Shown here piece after piece: positions 14,101-21,397 of a stretch of DNA of 30,278 nucleotides; the stretch's first letter is position 1, and every line of letters starts with the position of its first letter. The notes under the pieces were generated by a model. It was not told where the DNA came from. It did no database searches and worked only from the letters and a program-made list of their open reading frames with translations. Source of the stretch: a virus. The DNA is taken from the IMG/VR virus record IMGVR_UViG_3300032291_001802, positions 1-30,278 of that record. One strand, 5' to 3'. The translations under genes were made by a program, and so were the position numbers.

Positions 14101-14322
14101 ATGAGTAAACAGTACTATACCAAGGCAGAAATCATAGAAAAGTTTCAGATTAAGAAACATCTTTATCAGTCGCTTGTAAATACAGGAAAATTAAAAAGAA
14201 TAAAAGTTGATGAGAAAACTAATTATCATCCGATAGATAATGTAGAAGAAGTCATGAAGGAAGTCGAGGAGAGAAAAAAGATGAGAGTAAAAGAATGGAA
14301 AAAGGGATACAGATCATGCTAA
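14101..14322 (+). CDS. Small helix-turn-helix protein
   Basis: The product is 73 residues. KQYYTKAEIIEKFQIKKHLY (residues 3-22) followed by QSLVNTGKLKRIKVDEKTNY looks like a MerR/excisionase-type winged helix: helix 1, a turn, a recognition helix, then a K-L-K-R-I-K wing. The C-terminus is a basic charged helix. GGAGAT (14090-14095) supports the start. It opens a long run of overlapping small genes and could regulate the late region, but no target site is evident. Confidence 0.6.
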   Translation: MSKQYYTKAEIIEKFQIKKHLYQSLVNTGKLKRIKVDEKTNYHPIDNVEEVMKEVEERKKMRVKEWKKGYRSC

Positions 14323-14483
14323 AAGAGATATTGTTTATGATGTTTGCTATAGTTTTTACTATGTTGTTTGGAATATATACAATTAAGTTAGCAATCAGAA
14401 ATCACAATGGAACTTATAAGATTGAGAGAACAGTTGAACAGATTGATCCAGAGTATGATAAGAAGTATCCAAAGAGGAATTGA
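14316..14483 (+). CDS. Single-span membrane microprotein
   Basis: The product is 55 residues from ATG 14316, which overlaps the stop of the HTH gene and has AAAGGG upstream. An in-frame ATG at 14295 would add seven residues. Residues about 4-23 are one hydrophobic span (ILFMMFAIVFTMLFGIYTIK), followed by a basic then acidic soluble tail (EQIDPEYDKKYPKRN). I recognise no family. It belongs to a group of tiny membrane proteins in this stretch. Confidence 0.5.
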   Translation: MLKEILFMMFAIVFTMLFGIYTIKLAIRNHNGTYKIERTVEQIDPEYDKKYPKRN

Positions 14484-14484
14484 T

Positions 14485-14853
14485 ATGAAAACATTTAATG
14501 TTAAAGGTAAAACTAATTTTGTAGATGATAACAATGTATTTGTTGGATTTGATAAGGAAGGTTTGTGTTGCGAGAGATTTGGTTATGTCTTTACTATGTT
14601 TATTCCTGAAGACATGGATTCATTGTATTCTGATGTAGAAGAATCTATTTTGGAAGGATATAACTTTGATATAAATTTTATTATAGATTTGCCATATCCA
14701 AAACATTATGAAAACGGTGGAGCTAAATGTTTTAGGCTAGAAAAAGACGGAGAGGAAGTATATCTTACTATATATAATTATCATAATGGATATTATTCAC
14801 ATGGCTTTGAGTTTGTTGATGATGAAGAAATAATAGAAGAAGGGAGATTATGA
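14485..14853 (+). CDS. Acidic soluble protein, unknown
   Basis: The product is 122 residues from ATG 14485, chosen because AGAGG (14473-14477) lies just upstream. An in-frame ATG at 14407 falls inside the previous gene without a ribosome site. The protein is acidic, with many aromatic residues and alternating strands (FVGFDKEGLCCERFGYVFTM, then YLTIYNYHNGYYSHGFEFV). It has one adjacent cysteine pair (CC) near residue 30. No known domain is recognised. The stop overlaps the start of the next gene (ATGA). Confidence 0.6.
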   Translation: MKTFNVKGKTNFVDDNNVFVGFDKEGLCCERFGYVFTMFIPEDMDSLYSDVEESILEGYNFDINFIIDLPYPKHYENGGAKCFRLEKDGEEVYLTIYNYHNGYYSHGFEFVDDEEIIEEGRL

Positions 14854-15023
14854 AAAGTGGATCTATTATCGAGTTTGTATTATTTGGATTGATCTCTTTT
14901 TCTTTTGGCTATGTATCTGGAATGATGCCTTTATTGGATGGTATCACGTTTGGAGCTACTTATGGATTGTTACTATTTTTATTTATTTTTCACGATTATA
15001 AAAAAAATAATAGACATGAATAA
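14850..15023 (+). CDS. Two-span membrane microprotein
   Basis: The product is 57 residues. AGGGAG (14841-14846) precedes the ATG, which overlaps the previous stop. Two hydrophobic segments at about 6-27 (IIEFVLFGLISFSFGYVSG) and 30-48 (TFGATYGLLLFLFIFHDY) are joined by a short turn, with a basic C-terminal tail. Two-span small proteins are often holins, but the lysis cassette lies elsewhere, so this may be a host-membrane modifier or an antiholin. No family is recognised. Confidence 0.55.
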   Translation: MKSGSIIEFVLFGLISFSFGYVSGMMPLLDGITFGATYGLLLFLFIFHDYKKNNRHE

Positions 15024-15120
15024 AAATATAAGTATTATTAGTTTACCGATAAATCGGAAATTAACCAAAATAAAACAAGGAGATATAAACTATTTTTTAT
15101 GTCTGAATAGGGATGGTTGA
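15016..15120 (+). CDS. Very short basic protein
   Basis: The product is 34 residues, beginning MNKNISIISLPINRKLTKIK. The ATG at 15016 overlaps the upstream stop (ATGAATAA) and has no strong ribosome site, so it would depend on coupled translation. A longer in-frame ATG at 14938 lies inside the membrane protein gene and gives an implausible N-terminus. The gene is supported only by packing between neighbours, and it may be non-coding. Confidence 0.35.
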   Translation: MNKNISIISLPINRKLTKIKQGDINYFLCLNRDG

Positions 15121-15368
15121 TCATCCCTATTAAATTAAATAAAATGAAACAGTACTTTTCACTATTAAAGTTTGCCAGAAAAAGATTCTTGCAATACAAA
15201 TTAGATAAATTGTCTCACAAGGATAAAGACAGAGAAATGGTTATGCTCATGAGTTTTATGTATGCGAGTGGTATTAGTAGCTATTATAGAAAGTATAGAG
15301 ATGCAGTTATAAGGGTAGAGAAAGATTTGGATGTGATTATTGCAATGGAACGGGAAAGAGATGAATAA
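15117..15368 (+). CDS. Small basic helical protein
   Basis: The product is 83 residues if started at TTG 15117, which overlaps the preceding stop as TTGA and has AGGGA nearby. ATG 15144 would give 74 residues but lacks a ribosome site. The sequence is lysine/arginine-rich and helical, with LLKFARKRFLQYKLDKLSHK and a YYRKYRDAVIRVEKDL stretch. Nucleic-acid binding is possible, but I recognise no domain. The 3' end overlaps the next gene by 8 bp. Confidence 0.5.
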   Translation: MIIPIKLNKMKQYFSLLKFARKRFLQYKLDKLSHKDKDREMVMLMSFMYASGISSYYRKYRDAVIRVEKDLDVIIAMERERDE

Positions 15369-15582
15369 AGATTTAAAAAAAGCAATAGAATTATATAGTC
15401 AAGCTAGAGATATATTAGATAATATTTTAGATCAGAAATTTATTCAAAATAATATGTACTACTACCAAAAAAAAGGCATAGGAAGCAATACGCTCCAAAA
15501 GTTAAAAAACCAAAGAGAGCATATGCAGATTACTACTTTGATAAATATTATTGAAAAAATGGATAAAATAGAAAATGAATAA
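15361..15582 (+). CDS. Small helical protein, unknown
   Basis: The product is 73 residues from ATG 15361, overlapping the previous stop (ATGAATAA). An in-frame ATG at 15340 would add seven residues inside the upstream gene. It is highly A+T-rich and helical: NKDLKKAIELYSQARDILDN, then a Q/Y/K-rich middle and an isoleucine-rich end. No domain is recognised. Tight packing and uninterrupted frames on both sides are the main support. Confidence 0.5.
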   Translation: MNKDLKKAIELYSQARDILDNILDQKFIQNNMYYYQKKGIGSNTLQKLKNQREHMQITTLINIIEKMDKIENE

Positions 15583-15739
15583 TACAAAAACAAGTTACAA
15601 GTATGATCCTGAATTCCAGATGGCACTATTTGACTTTATGGGAACAATAGATAATGTATATGAATCTTTAGATCTTAAATTGTCAGACAGAGAAAAAATA
15701 AAAATAGCATTGATAAAAGAAAAAAATGCCAAGCAATAA
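15575..15739 (+). CDS. Small acidic protein between the helical gene and the nuclease
   Basis: The product is 54 residues: NNTKTSYKYDPEFQMALFDF near the start, and SDREKIKIALIKEKNAKQ at the end. Its ATG overlaps the upstream stop by 8 bp, and its end overlaps the nuclease-like gene by 14 bp. It would be read from coupled translation, since no clear ribosome site precedes it. Function is unknown; the charged C-terminal helix is the only visible structure. Confidence 0.5.
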   Translation: MNNTKTSYKYDPEFQMALFDFMGTIDNVYESLDLKLSDREKIKIALIKEKNAKQ

Positions 15740-16145
15740 TATACGAAACAACATTGCTAAGATTAAGAGATCTCAGAACTCGAGTCAGAAACTAAAATAC
15801 GAAGAACCTTTTAAGAAATTTCTTATAATCAATAACATAGATTTTATACAGGAGTTTTGTCCGATACCGAACAGAAAATTTAGAGCAGATTTTTATCTTA
15901 AGAAATACAATGTTCTTATTGAGATCGAAGGTGGGATCTGGAATCAAGGCAGACATACTAGAGGATTTGGATATGCCAACGATGTCAGGAAATATAATGA
16001 CTATATCCTAGCAGGTTACAAATTAATACGTTTTACATCCGATGACTTTATGGCTATCACTAAATACGATTACTACATTAAAGATTACATTAAAACAACA
16101 ATACAGAAAATTACAGGAGATACTTATGCAGATAGGACACTATAA
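15726..16145 (+). CDS. PD-(D/E)XK-type nuclease-like protein (DUF559/Vsr-like)
   Basis: The product is 139 residues. The core reads FRADFYLKKYNVLIEIEGG (about 56-74), giving the D-x(n)-E-x-E pattern of a PD-(D/E)XK active site. Next come W-N-Q-G-R-H-T-R-G, D-V-R-K-Y-N, and Y-K-L-I-R-F-T as the conserved last strand. This layout resembles DUF559 and Vsr/very-short-patch-repair-like nucleases that phages use for DNA processing, branch resolution or host DNA degradation. The N-terminus is basic. The position shortly before the terminase genes would suit a role in trimming branched DNA before packaging. Specificity cannot be read from sequence. Confidence 0.7.
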   Translation: MPSNNIRNNIAKIKRSQNSSQKLKYEEPFKKFLIINNIDFIQEFCPIPNRKFRADFYLKKYNVLIEIEGGIWNQGRHTRGFGYANDVRKYNDYILAGYKLIRFTSDDFMAITKYDYYIKDYIKTTIQKITGDTYADRTL

Positions 16146-16461
16146 AGACGAGAAAATAATACTCTATATTCCGACGCATCCAGTAGCAGAATTGGAAGTC
16201 AGGGAAAACACACAAAAAAATCAGGATGCACAACCAGACTTAAAACTGTATTACAGGGAATTAGAAGTCGGTGCTTTGTGGAATAGACAGAGTCAAAAGG
16301 GACATTCATATACTACGGGACATTTTTATATCTATGATCGTAAAATTCAGATAGTGATATTTAAAACTCAAAACGGTGGAGTGGTTAGGATAGCAGACAA
16401 AGTGGACAAGAAAGAACCTTCAAAGCCTTTTGGAGTTTACTCAGAGGAGAGTGAGTTTTGA
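16126..16461 (+). CDS. DUF736-like small protein
   Basis: The product is 111 residues from ATG 16126, chosen because AGGAG (16115-16119) lies 6 bases upstream. An in-frame ATG at 16042 falls within the nuclease gene. The opening MQIGHYKDEKIILYIPTH and the central YRELEVGALWNRQSQKGHSY resemble the G-x-F/Y-K-D start and the E-I-G-A-x-W-x-x-x-S-x-x-G-x-x-Y motif of DUF736 proteins, found in mobile elements and phages, of unknown function. The similarity is by eye and modest. The stop overlaps the TTG start of the GNAT-like gene. Confidence 0.55.
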   Translation: MQIGHYKDEKIILYIPTHPVAELEVRENTQKNQDAQPDLKLYYRELEVGALWNRQSQKGHSYTTGHFYIYDRKIQIVIFKTQNGGVVRIADKVDKKEPSKPFGVYSEESEF

Positions 16462-16913
16462 CACCTTTGGAATGGTTAAGAATCGTAGAGATCTTTACGG
16501 AGGATAAGGAACTTTATAAATACTGTGATCCTGATTTTGTCATAGATGGGGACAAGGTTAGTGTTAAGATTGTGAAGAGAATTCAAGATACTTTGAAAAC
16601 CTATCCTGATTCCTATTGTATAATCAATGAGAGGGACAATTATTTCTTTGTGTTTCTTTTTGCTCATGGAGAGTGGATCTTGTATTCTTTTGGTGTGCAT
16701 CCTGATTTTAGAACTCATGAGAATTTACAAAGATTTTGGGATCATCTTACAAGGGAGCATGAGGAGTTTATCTGCTATCTATACGACAACAATACTAGGG
16801 CGATTAATTGGCTAAAAAAAATGGGAATGGTTGCAGAGTCTAAAGTAGTGGAGTCTGCTAAAAAGATAGCAGTAAAATTAAGATTGACAAAAGAAGAAAT
16901 AAGTCTAATATAA
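16458..16913 (+). CDS. GNAT-like acyltransferase-fold protein
   Basis: The product is 151 residues from TTG 16458. GAGGAGAG (16444-16451) just upstream strongly supports this non-ATG start, which overlaps the previous stop as TTGA. The C-terminal half, ILYSFGVHPDFRTHENLQRF and EEFICYLYDNNTRAINWLKK followed by MGM, follows the GNAT pattern: a beta4-alpha3 V-x-P-x-x-R region and a final N-x-x-A-x-x-x-x-K-x-G-M motif. Many podoviruses carry a similar GNAT-like protein (T7 gp13-type, DUF2833) near structural genes. The acetyl-CoA loop Q/R-x-x-G-x-G/A is not clear, so it may be catalytically inactive or a virion assembly factor. Confidence 0.65.
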   Translation: MTPLEWLRIVEIFTEDKELYKYCDPDFVIDGDKVSVKIVKRIQDTLKTYPDSYCIINERDNYFFVFLFAHGEWILYSFGVHPDFRTHENLQRFWDHLTREHEEFICYLYDNNTRAINWLKKMGMVAESKVVESAKKIAVKLRLTKEEISLI

Positions 16914-16917
16914 ATTT

Positions 16918-17112
16918 ATGATTTGGTTTTCTATGGCTTTAGTTATTATATCAACAGAATTTATTTTAGCAGTACTCTATTATTTGAGGGAGATTAGAAA
17001 ACCGATAGAGATTAATATTGACGTGAACAGTATCGAAGATCGGTTGAAGGCTTTGGAGGATCAAGTAAGTAATATTAGAGTAGCACAGGGAATGAGGCGA
17101 AGAGATGGATAA
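16918..17112 (+). CDS. Membrane-anchored coiled-coil microprotein
   Basis: The product is 64 residues. Residues about 3-22 are a hydrophobic span (WFSMALVIISTEFILAVLYY). The remainder is a charged heptad-like segment (IEDRLKALEDQVSNIRVAQG) with a basic tail. The layout is like the protein at 5002-5205, and both could be inner-membrane anchors with cytoplasmic or periplasmic coiled coils. There is no clear ribosome site. Its end overlaps the next gene by 8 bp. Function is unknown. Confidence 0.5.
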   Translation: MIWFSMALVIISTEFILAVLYYLREIRKPIEINIDVNSIEDRLKALEDQVSNIRVAQGMRRRDG

Positions 17113-17365
17113 GATACTTAACAAACCTTTCAGACTTCCAAAAGGATCTGGAAAGAAATTTGGTGTTTATGTGAAGAACAAGTCTACAGGGAAGATCGTC
17201 AAAGTTACCTTTGGAGATCCTAACCTTTCTATCAAGAGAGATGATCCAGAGAGGAAAGCTAGTTTCAGGGCAAGGCATAATTGCGAGGATGCGAAGGACA
17301 AGACTAGTCCTAAGTATTGGTCATGTCGCATGTGGTCGAATAAGCCAGTGAGTAAGATTGTATAA
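17105..17365 (+). CDS. Small protein with conserved RxDP...FxARHxC...YWSCxMW signature
   Basis: The product is 86 residues. The signature runs from FGDPNLSIKRDDPERKASFR to KYWSCRMW, with two cysteines about 19 residues apart and a histidine between. I recall this short module as a conserved stand-alone protein or domain near packaging and head genes of many phages and in some large DNA viruses. I cannot name a proven function. Cys/His spacing could bind metal. GAGG (17096-17099) precedes the ATG. It is just upstream of the terminase genes, which supports a packaging or head role. Confidence 0.6.
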   Translation: MDKILNKPFRLPKGSGKKFGVYVKNKSTGKIVKVTFGDPNLSIKRDDPERKASFRARHNCEDAKDKTSPKYWSCRMWSNKPVSKIV

Positions 17366-17369
17366 TGAT

Positions 17370-17792
17370 ATGAGTGCTTCTAAAAGCAAAAAAAAAGCAA
17401 AAATAGTAGGGAAGCCAATACAAAAGGGACAAGTGCTTAATCCAACAGGAAGACCAAAGTTACCTGAAGATATTCTCCAAATGAAGAAGGCATCAACCGA
17501 ACAACTAATCAGTGCTTACCATAAATTTGCTTTTACAGAGATCAAAGAACTCAATAACGAAAAACCCAATAATCTAATCGAACAAGGTGTAAGACAGACA
17601 ATCTCAAACTTTGCAAACACAGGAGAGATAGCAGATATAAGTAAGCTATGGGATAGGGTCTTAGGAAAGCCTTTGGAGTCTATTGATATAACTAGCAAAG
17701 GTGAAAGTCTTACAAACGACAAGTTAACTCCTGAAGAAAGGAGAGCTATGATTGACAGGTTAAGATCCGAGATGGGAAACAACAACGCTTGA
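17370..17792 (+). CDS. Candidate terminase small subunit (DUF5681-like N-terminus)
   Basis: The product is 140 residues from ATG 17370; an upstream in-frame TTG (17358) would add four residues. The N-terminus is lysine-rich, then KGQVLNPTGRPKLPEDILQM matches the G-x-x-x-N-P-x-G-R-P-K motif of DUF5681 proteins that often precede TerL. The middle is helical, and the end (KLTPEERRAMIDRLRSEMGN) resembles C-terminal tails of small terminases. Small terminases bind pac or cos and regulate TerL. Position directly before TerL is the strongest support. The stop overlaps the TerL TTG start. Confidence 0.65.
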   Translation: MSASKSKKKAKIVGKPIQKGQVLNPTGRPKLPEDILQMKKASTEQLISAYHKFAFTEIKELNNEKPNNLIEQGVRQTISNFANTGEIADISKLWDRVLGKPLESIDITSKGESLTNDKLTPEERRAMIDRLRSEMGNNNA

Positions 17793-19180
17793 ATAATACA
17801 AGATACATAAATAATCTGATCGAAGATGGTTGGAAAAATGCAGACTTGTACTACAAACTCAAAGATCATCAAATAGATTTATATAATCAGATAACCAAAG
17901 GCAATAATAAAAAGCACGTAGTCAACTGTTCTCGTAGATTTGGAAAGTCTTACACATTATGCCTTATTGCCATTGAGCATGCTCTAAAAAGCAAAGTTCA
18001 TGTAAGATTTGCAGCACCTACTTCCAAGCAATTAAAAGAAATCATACAACCTATTATGGTTAAAATACTTTCAGATTGTCCAGAGGATTTAAAGCCAGAC
18101 TTTAAAAGTCAGGACAATAAATATGTATTCCAAAATGGTAGTGAGATACACATAGCAGGGTGTGACAATGGTAACTCGGAGAATCTAAGAGGACATGAAT
18201 CAGATTTAAATCTAATAGACGAGGCAGGTTTTATAGATGATCTGGAATATGTTCTCAAGGACATTCTTATGCCACAGACTTTGACAACAGGAGGAAGAAC
18301 AATTGTAAGCAGTACTCCTCCAAGAACTCCAGCCCATTATTACAATAGACTATGCACAGAGGCACAATTAGGAAGATTCTATTCACTGTTCACTATCTAT
18401 GATAATACAAGTATAGATCAGGAGACCATAGAAGAGTATTGCCAAGAAGCAGGAGGGGTAAACTCGACTACTTGGAAGAGAGAATATTTATGCCAATTCG
18501 TAGTCGATGAACAGATTGTTGTTGTCCCAGAATGGAATGAGAGCTATATCGGAGAACTAGAACTGGATGCATGGAGAATGTACTATCATAACTATACAGT
18601 GATGGACATAGGAGGACGACATAAGACAGCCGTTTTGTATGGCTATTATGATTTCAGGAAGAGTGCATTACAGATAGTAGATGAATCGGTCTTTACTGGA
18701 CAAGACACAACAACCGATCTCATTGCAAAAACTATACAATACAAGGAGTCAGTCTTATTTGAATCTATGGTAGAACCGAAGAGGATTGCAGACAATAACA
18801 ATGTGATACTATTACAGGATATGTCATTGATGCATGGTGTCCACTTTGCCCCAACAAACAAAGATACTCTTATGGCAATGGTCAATGAGGTAAGAGTCTT
18901 TATCTCACAAGGAAGATTGCGAGTGTCGAGTATATGCAGAGAATTGATAGGATGTCTTACAAGTGCAATCTGGAACAAACAAAGAACGCAATTCGACATA
19001 TCCGATTTGTATGGTCACTTTGATGCATTGGCTGCATTGATATACATGATACGTAACTTGGATCAATATTCTAATCCAGTGCCATTCACAGGGACAGCAA
19101 CTCCTTACACACATCATATTAATTATCAGCAAGAGCAAGCAGAAAGAAGTAATTACAAGAAATTATTTGGAAGAAGGTAA
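17789..19180 (+). CDS. terL: Terminase large subunit
   Basis: The product is 463 residues. The ATPase domain has Walker A SRRFGKS (48-54), Walker B LNLIDEAGF (140-148, with D144 and E145) and coupling motif SSTPP (174-178). The C-terminal RNase H-like nuclease has candidate metal ligands D273 (VMDIGGRHKT), D335 (KRIADNNNV) and D412 (GHFDALAAL). It pumps concatemeric DNA through the portal and cuts it. The start is TTG 17789, overlapping the preceding stop as TTGA; the ribosome site is weak (GATGGGA), so coupling is likely. Portal follows 3 bp downstream. The circular map with no terminal repeat in a non-coding region would suit headful packaging. Confidence 0.92.
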   Translation: MNNTRYINNLIEDGWKNADLYYKLKDHQIDLYNQITKGNNKKHVVNCSRRFGKSYTLCLIAIEHALKSKVHVRFAAPTSKQLKEIIQPIMVKILSDCPEDLKPDFKSQDNKYVFQNGSEIHIAGCDNGNSENLRGHESDLNLIDEAGFIDDLEYVLKDILMPQTLTTGGRTIVSSTPPRTPAHYYNRLCTEAQLGRFYSLFTIYDNTSIDQETIEEYCQEAGGVNSTTWKREYLCQFVVDEQIVVVPEWNESYIGELELDAWRMYYHNYTVMDIGGRHKTAVLYGYYDFRKSALQIVDESVFTGQDTTTDLIAKTIQYKESVLFESMVEPKRIADNNNVILLQDMSLMHGVHFAPTNKDTLMAMVNEVRVFISQGRLRVSSICRELIGCLTSAIWNKQRTQFDISDLYGHFDALAALIYMIRNLDQYSNPVPFTGTATPYTHHINYQQEQAERSNYKKLFGRR

Positions 19181-19183
19181 AAA

Positions 19184-21178
19184 ATGTTAACCAAAACAAA
19201 ACTAGAAAGTGGGGCAACTTACTACGCCAATTTGCCAGTAGATGAGATAGGTGGGGAGCTACAAAAGAAAGTAGATGACTACTATCAATACGTAAGACTT
19301 AACGGTATGTTGGATCTATGGCGAAAGTCTTACAGGCAATACTTCAGAGCAGGCTTTCACTTAGGGGACACGGTCAGAGGTGGGGAGTCTGGAGAATATT
19401 CTTTTCTGTATGTCAATCACTTTAGATCAATCCTACAAGCAATCCTATCTATCACAGTATCACAGAGACCGACATTCGACGCAAGGGCAGTAAACAATGA
19501 TTATTCAAGTCAAGCACAGACTAAGCTTGCACAAGGTCTCTTAGATTACTACATGAGGGAGAAACGCCTGGAAAGATATGTAGCAGACGCAGTCGAGTTT
19601 GCTATCTGGAGTGGTGAAGGATATTTGGCTCTTAATTGGGATGTGGCACTAGGAAGAGAGTATGGTGTAGGACAAAACAATGAACCAGTCAGAGAAGGTG
19701 ACATTAAATTTACTTCCTGTTCTGGAATTGATATTATACGGCATCCATACTTGAGAAAGTTTGAAGATCGTAACTGGCTCATAGTAAGAGAATTTGTGAA
19801 CAAGTATGAATTGGCAAAGAAATATCCAGACTTTGCAGATGATATAATTAATTCTGAAATGTTTAGTCAAAATCTTAAGAATGACTTTCTAGACTTTTAC
19901 AAAATCACAGACTCAGACTTAATCCCATTCTATCGTTTCTACCATGACAAAACGCAGTCAGTTCCCAATGGTAGATACTCAGAATTCATTGAGGGTGGAA
20001 CCGTCATATTTGACAGTGATCTTCCTTATCCTGAGATACCAGTTTATGCACTTCATCCCGGATCAATCTATGCTTCTCCTTTTGGTTATACGGTCTCTTT
20101 CGATATGTTACCTATTCAGAGAGCAATCGATGGATTGGCATCTACAATCCAGACAAACCAAGAAGCCTTTGGAGTACAGAATGTTTTAGTCCCGAAAGGA
20201 TCAAACTTAGACGTAGAAGAATTAGTGGGAGGTCTTAACATAGTTCAGTATGACGCAAAGATGGGCAAGCCAGAACCAATGAACTTGACTGCTACACCTG
20301 TAGAGATTTTTAATCGATACAAAGAATTAATCAATGAGATGGAAAGTATTTCAGGTATCAACTCAGTAGTACGAGGAAATCCAGAGGCAAGTCTTAAGAG
20401 TGGAGCAGCCTTGGCATTGGTCGCATCACAAGCAATTCAGTTTCTACAATTAACACAACAGAGATACGTCCAGTTACTAGAAGACTCGGGAACTGCTATC
20501 ATTAATATGCTCAAGAGCTATGCAGCCGTTCCAAGAGTAGCAACAATCGTCGGAAAGATGAATACTCCATACATGAAGGAATTTAAGGGAAGTGATCTCG
20601 AGAATGTTCAGAGAGTGATTGTTGACATGGGCAATCCATTGTCGAAGACCACGGCAGGGAAAATACAAATTGCAGATACTTTATTGCAATATGGATTTAT
20701 CAAGAACAGTGACATGTATTTTTCTGTACTACAGAACGGAAGACTTGACTCAATCCTTGATCCAGTGCAAAGACAATTGATGCTCATAGCACAAGAAAAT
20801 GAACAGATGTCAGACGGTATAGATCCTCCTGTTCTTGTGACTGACAATCATCCTATGCACATTCAAGAACATAAACAATTATTGGATAGTCCAGAAGCCA
20901 GAAACAATGTCGAATTAGTATCTATTGTATTACAGCACATGCAAGAACATATTCAACAATTACAGACTGGAGATCCTAACCTGTTTGCTATTCTTGGAAT
21001 TCAGTCTCTTCCTCCTGCAACTCCTCCACAGGGTCAACCCCCAATAGATCAAGTCACACAGGGAGCAAGCGTAAACCCATTGGAACAGGCAACAGGAGCT
21101 TTACCCAACTTGCCAACCAATCCAATGACTGGAGAACAATACCAGACTCCAAGTGGAGCTAGTGCAGTACCAATATGA
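19184..21178 (+). CDS. Portal protein
   Basis: The product is 664 residues, a usual size for podovirus portals. It directly follows TerL. Features are an N-terminal helical clip region (LDLWRKSYRQYFRAGFHLGD), the VAAE-like central helices (SQAQTKLAQGLLDYYMREKR and FAIWSGEGYLALNWDV), and a long helix with SGINSVVRGNPEASLKSGAA near 395-414, a typical portal stem motif. The C-terminal 60 residues are a proline/glutamine-rich tail (PPATPPQGQPPIDQVTQGAS), likely flexible or a barrel end. The dodecameric ring would take TerL outside and the adaptor below. GAAGG upstream supports ATG 19184, and its stop overlaps the next start. Confidence 0.88.
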   Translation: MLTKTKLESGATYYANLPVDEIGGELQKKVDDYYQYVRLNGMLDLWRKSYRQYFRAGFHLGDTVRGGESGEYSFLYVNHFRSILQAILSITVSQRPTFDARAVNNDYSSQAQTKLAQGLLDYYMREKRLERYVADAVEFAIWSGEGYLALNWDVALGREYGVGQNNEPVREGDIKFTSCSGIDIIRHPYLRKFEDRNWLIVREFVNKYELAKKYPDFADDIINSEMFSQNLKNDFLDFYKITDSDLIPFYRFYHDKTQSVPNGRYSEFIEGGTVIFDSDLPYPEIPVYALHPGSIYASPFGYTVSFDMLPIQRAIDGLASTIQTNQEAFGVQNVLVPKGSNLDVEELVGGLNIVQYDAKMGKPEPMNLTATPVEIFNRYKELINEMESISGINSVVRGNPEASLKSGAALALVASQAIQFLQLTQQRYVQLLEDSGTAIINMLKSYAAVPRVATIVGKMNTPYMKEFKGSDLENVQRVIVDMGNPLSKTTAGKIQIADTLLQYGFIKNSDMYFSVLQNGRLDSILDPVQRQLMLIAQENEQMSDGIDPPVLVTDNHPMHIQEHKQLLDSPEARNNVELVSIVLQHMQEHIQQLQTGDPNLFAILGIQSLPPATPPQGQPPIDQVTQGASVNPLEQATGALPNLPTNPMTGEQYQTPSGASAVPI

Positions 21179-21396
21179 AAAAATATAATGGATTTACTGA
21201 AGGAAATAGATATTTAGTTAAATGTAATGGAGCAATAAATGTTATTGAAATAGAAATTTTAAAAATAACTAAATATGGAATAAAATATATTATGTATGGT
21301 GGAGGTCATCCAACAACACATTGGAAATTAAAAGAAGAATTTAATTGGGTTCCACTTGAAAAATTAAGAAAAGAAAAAAATATAGAAGGAGAATAA
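21175..21396 (+). CDS. Small A+T-rich gene between portal and scaffold
   Basis: The product is 73 residues with an all-beta look: RYLVKCNGAINVIEIEILKI, then YGIKYIMYGGGHPTTHWKLK and a charged tail. The gene is markedly richer in A+T than the portal and scaffold genes that flank it, suggesting later insertion (a moron-like gene). It overlaps the portal stop by 4 bp and is followed by AGGAG of the scaffold gene. Function is unknown. Confidence 0.6.
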   Translation: MKKYNGFTEGNRYLVKCNGAINVIEIEILKITKYGIKYIMYGGGHPTTHWKLKEEFNWVPLEKLRKEKNIEGE

Positions 21397-21397
21397 T

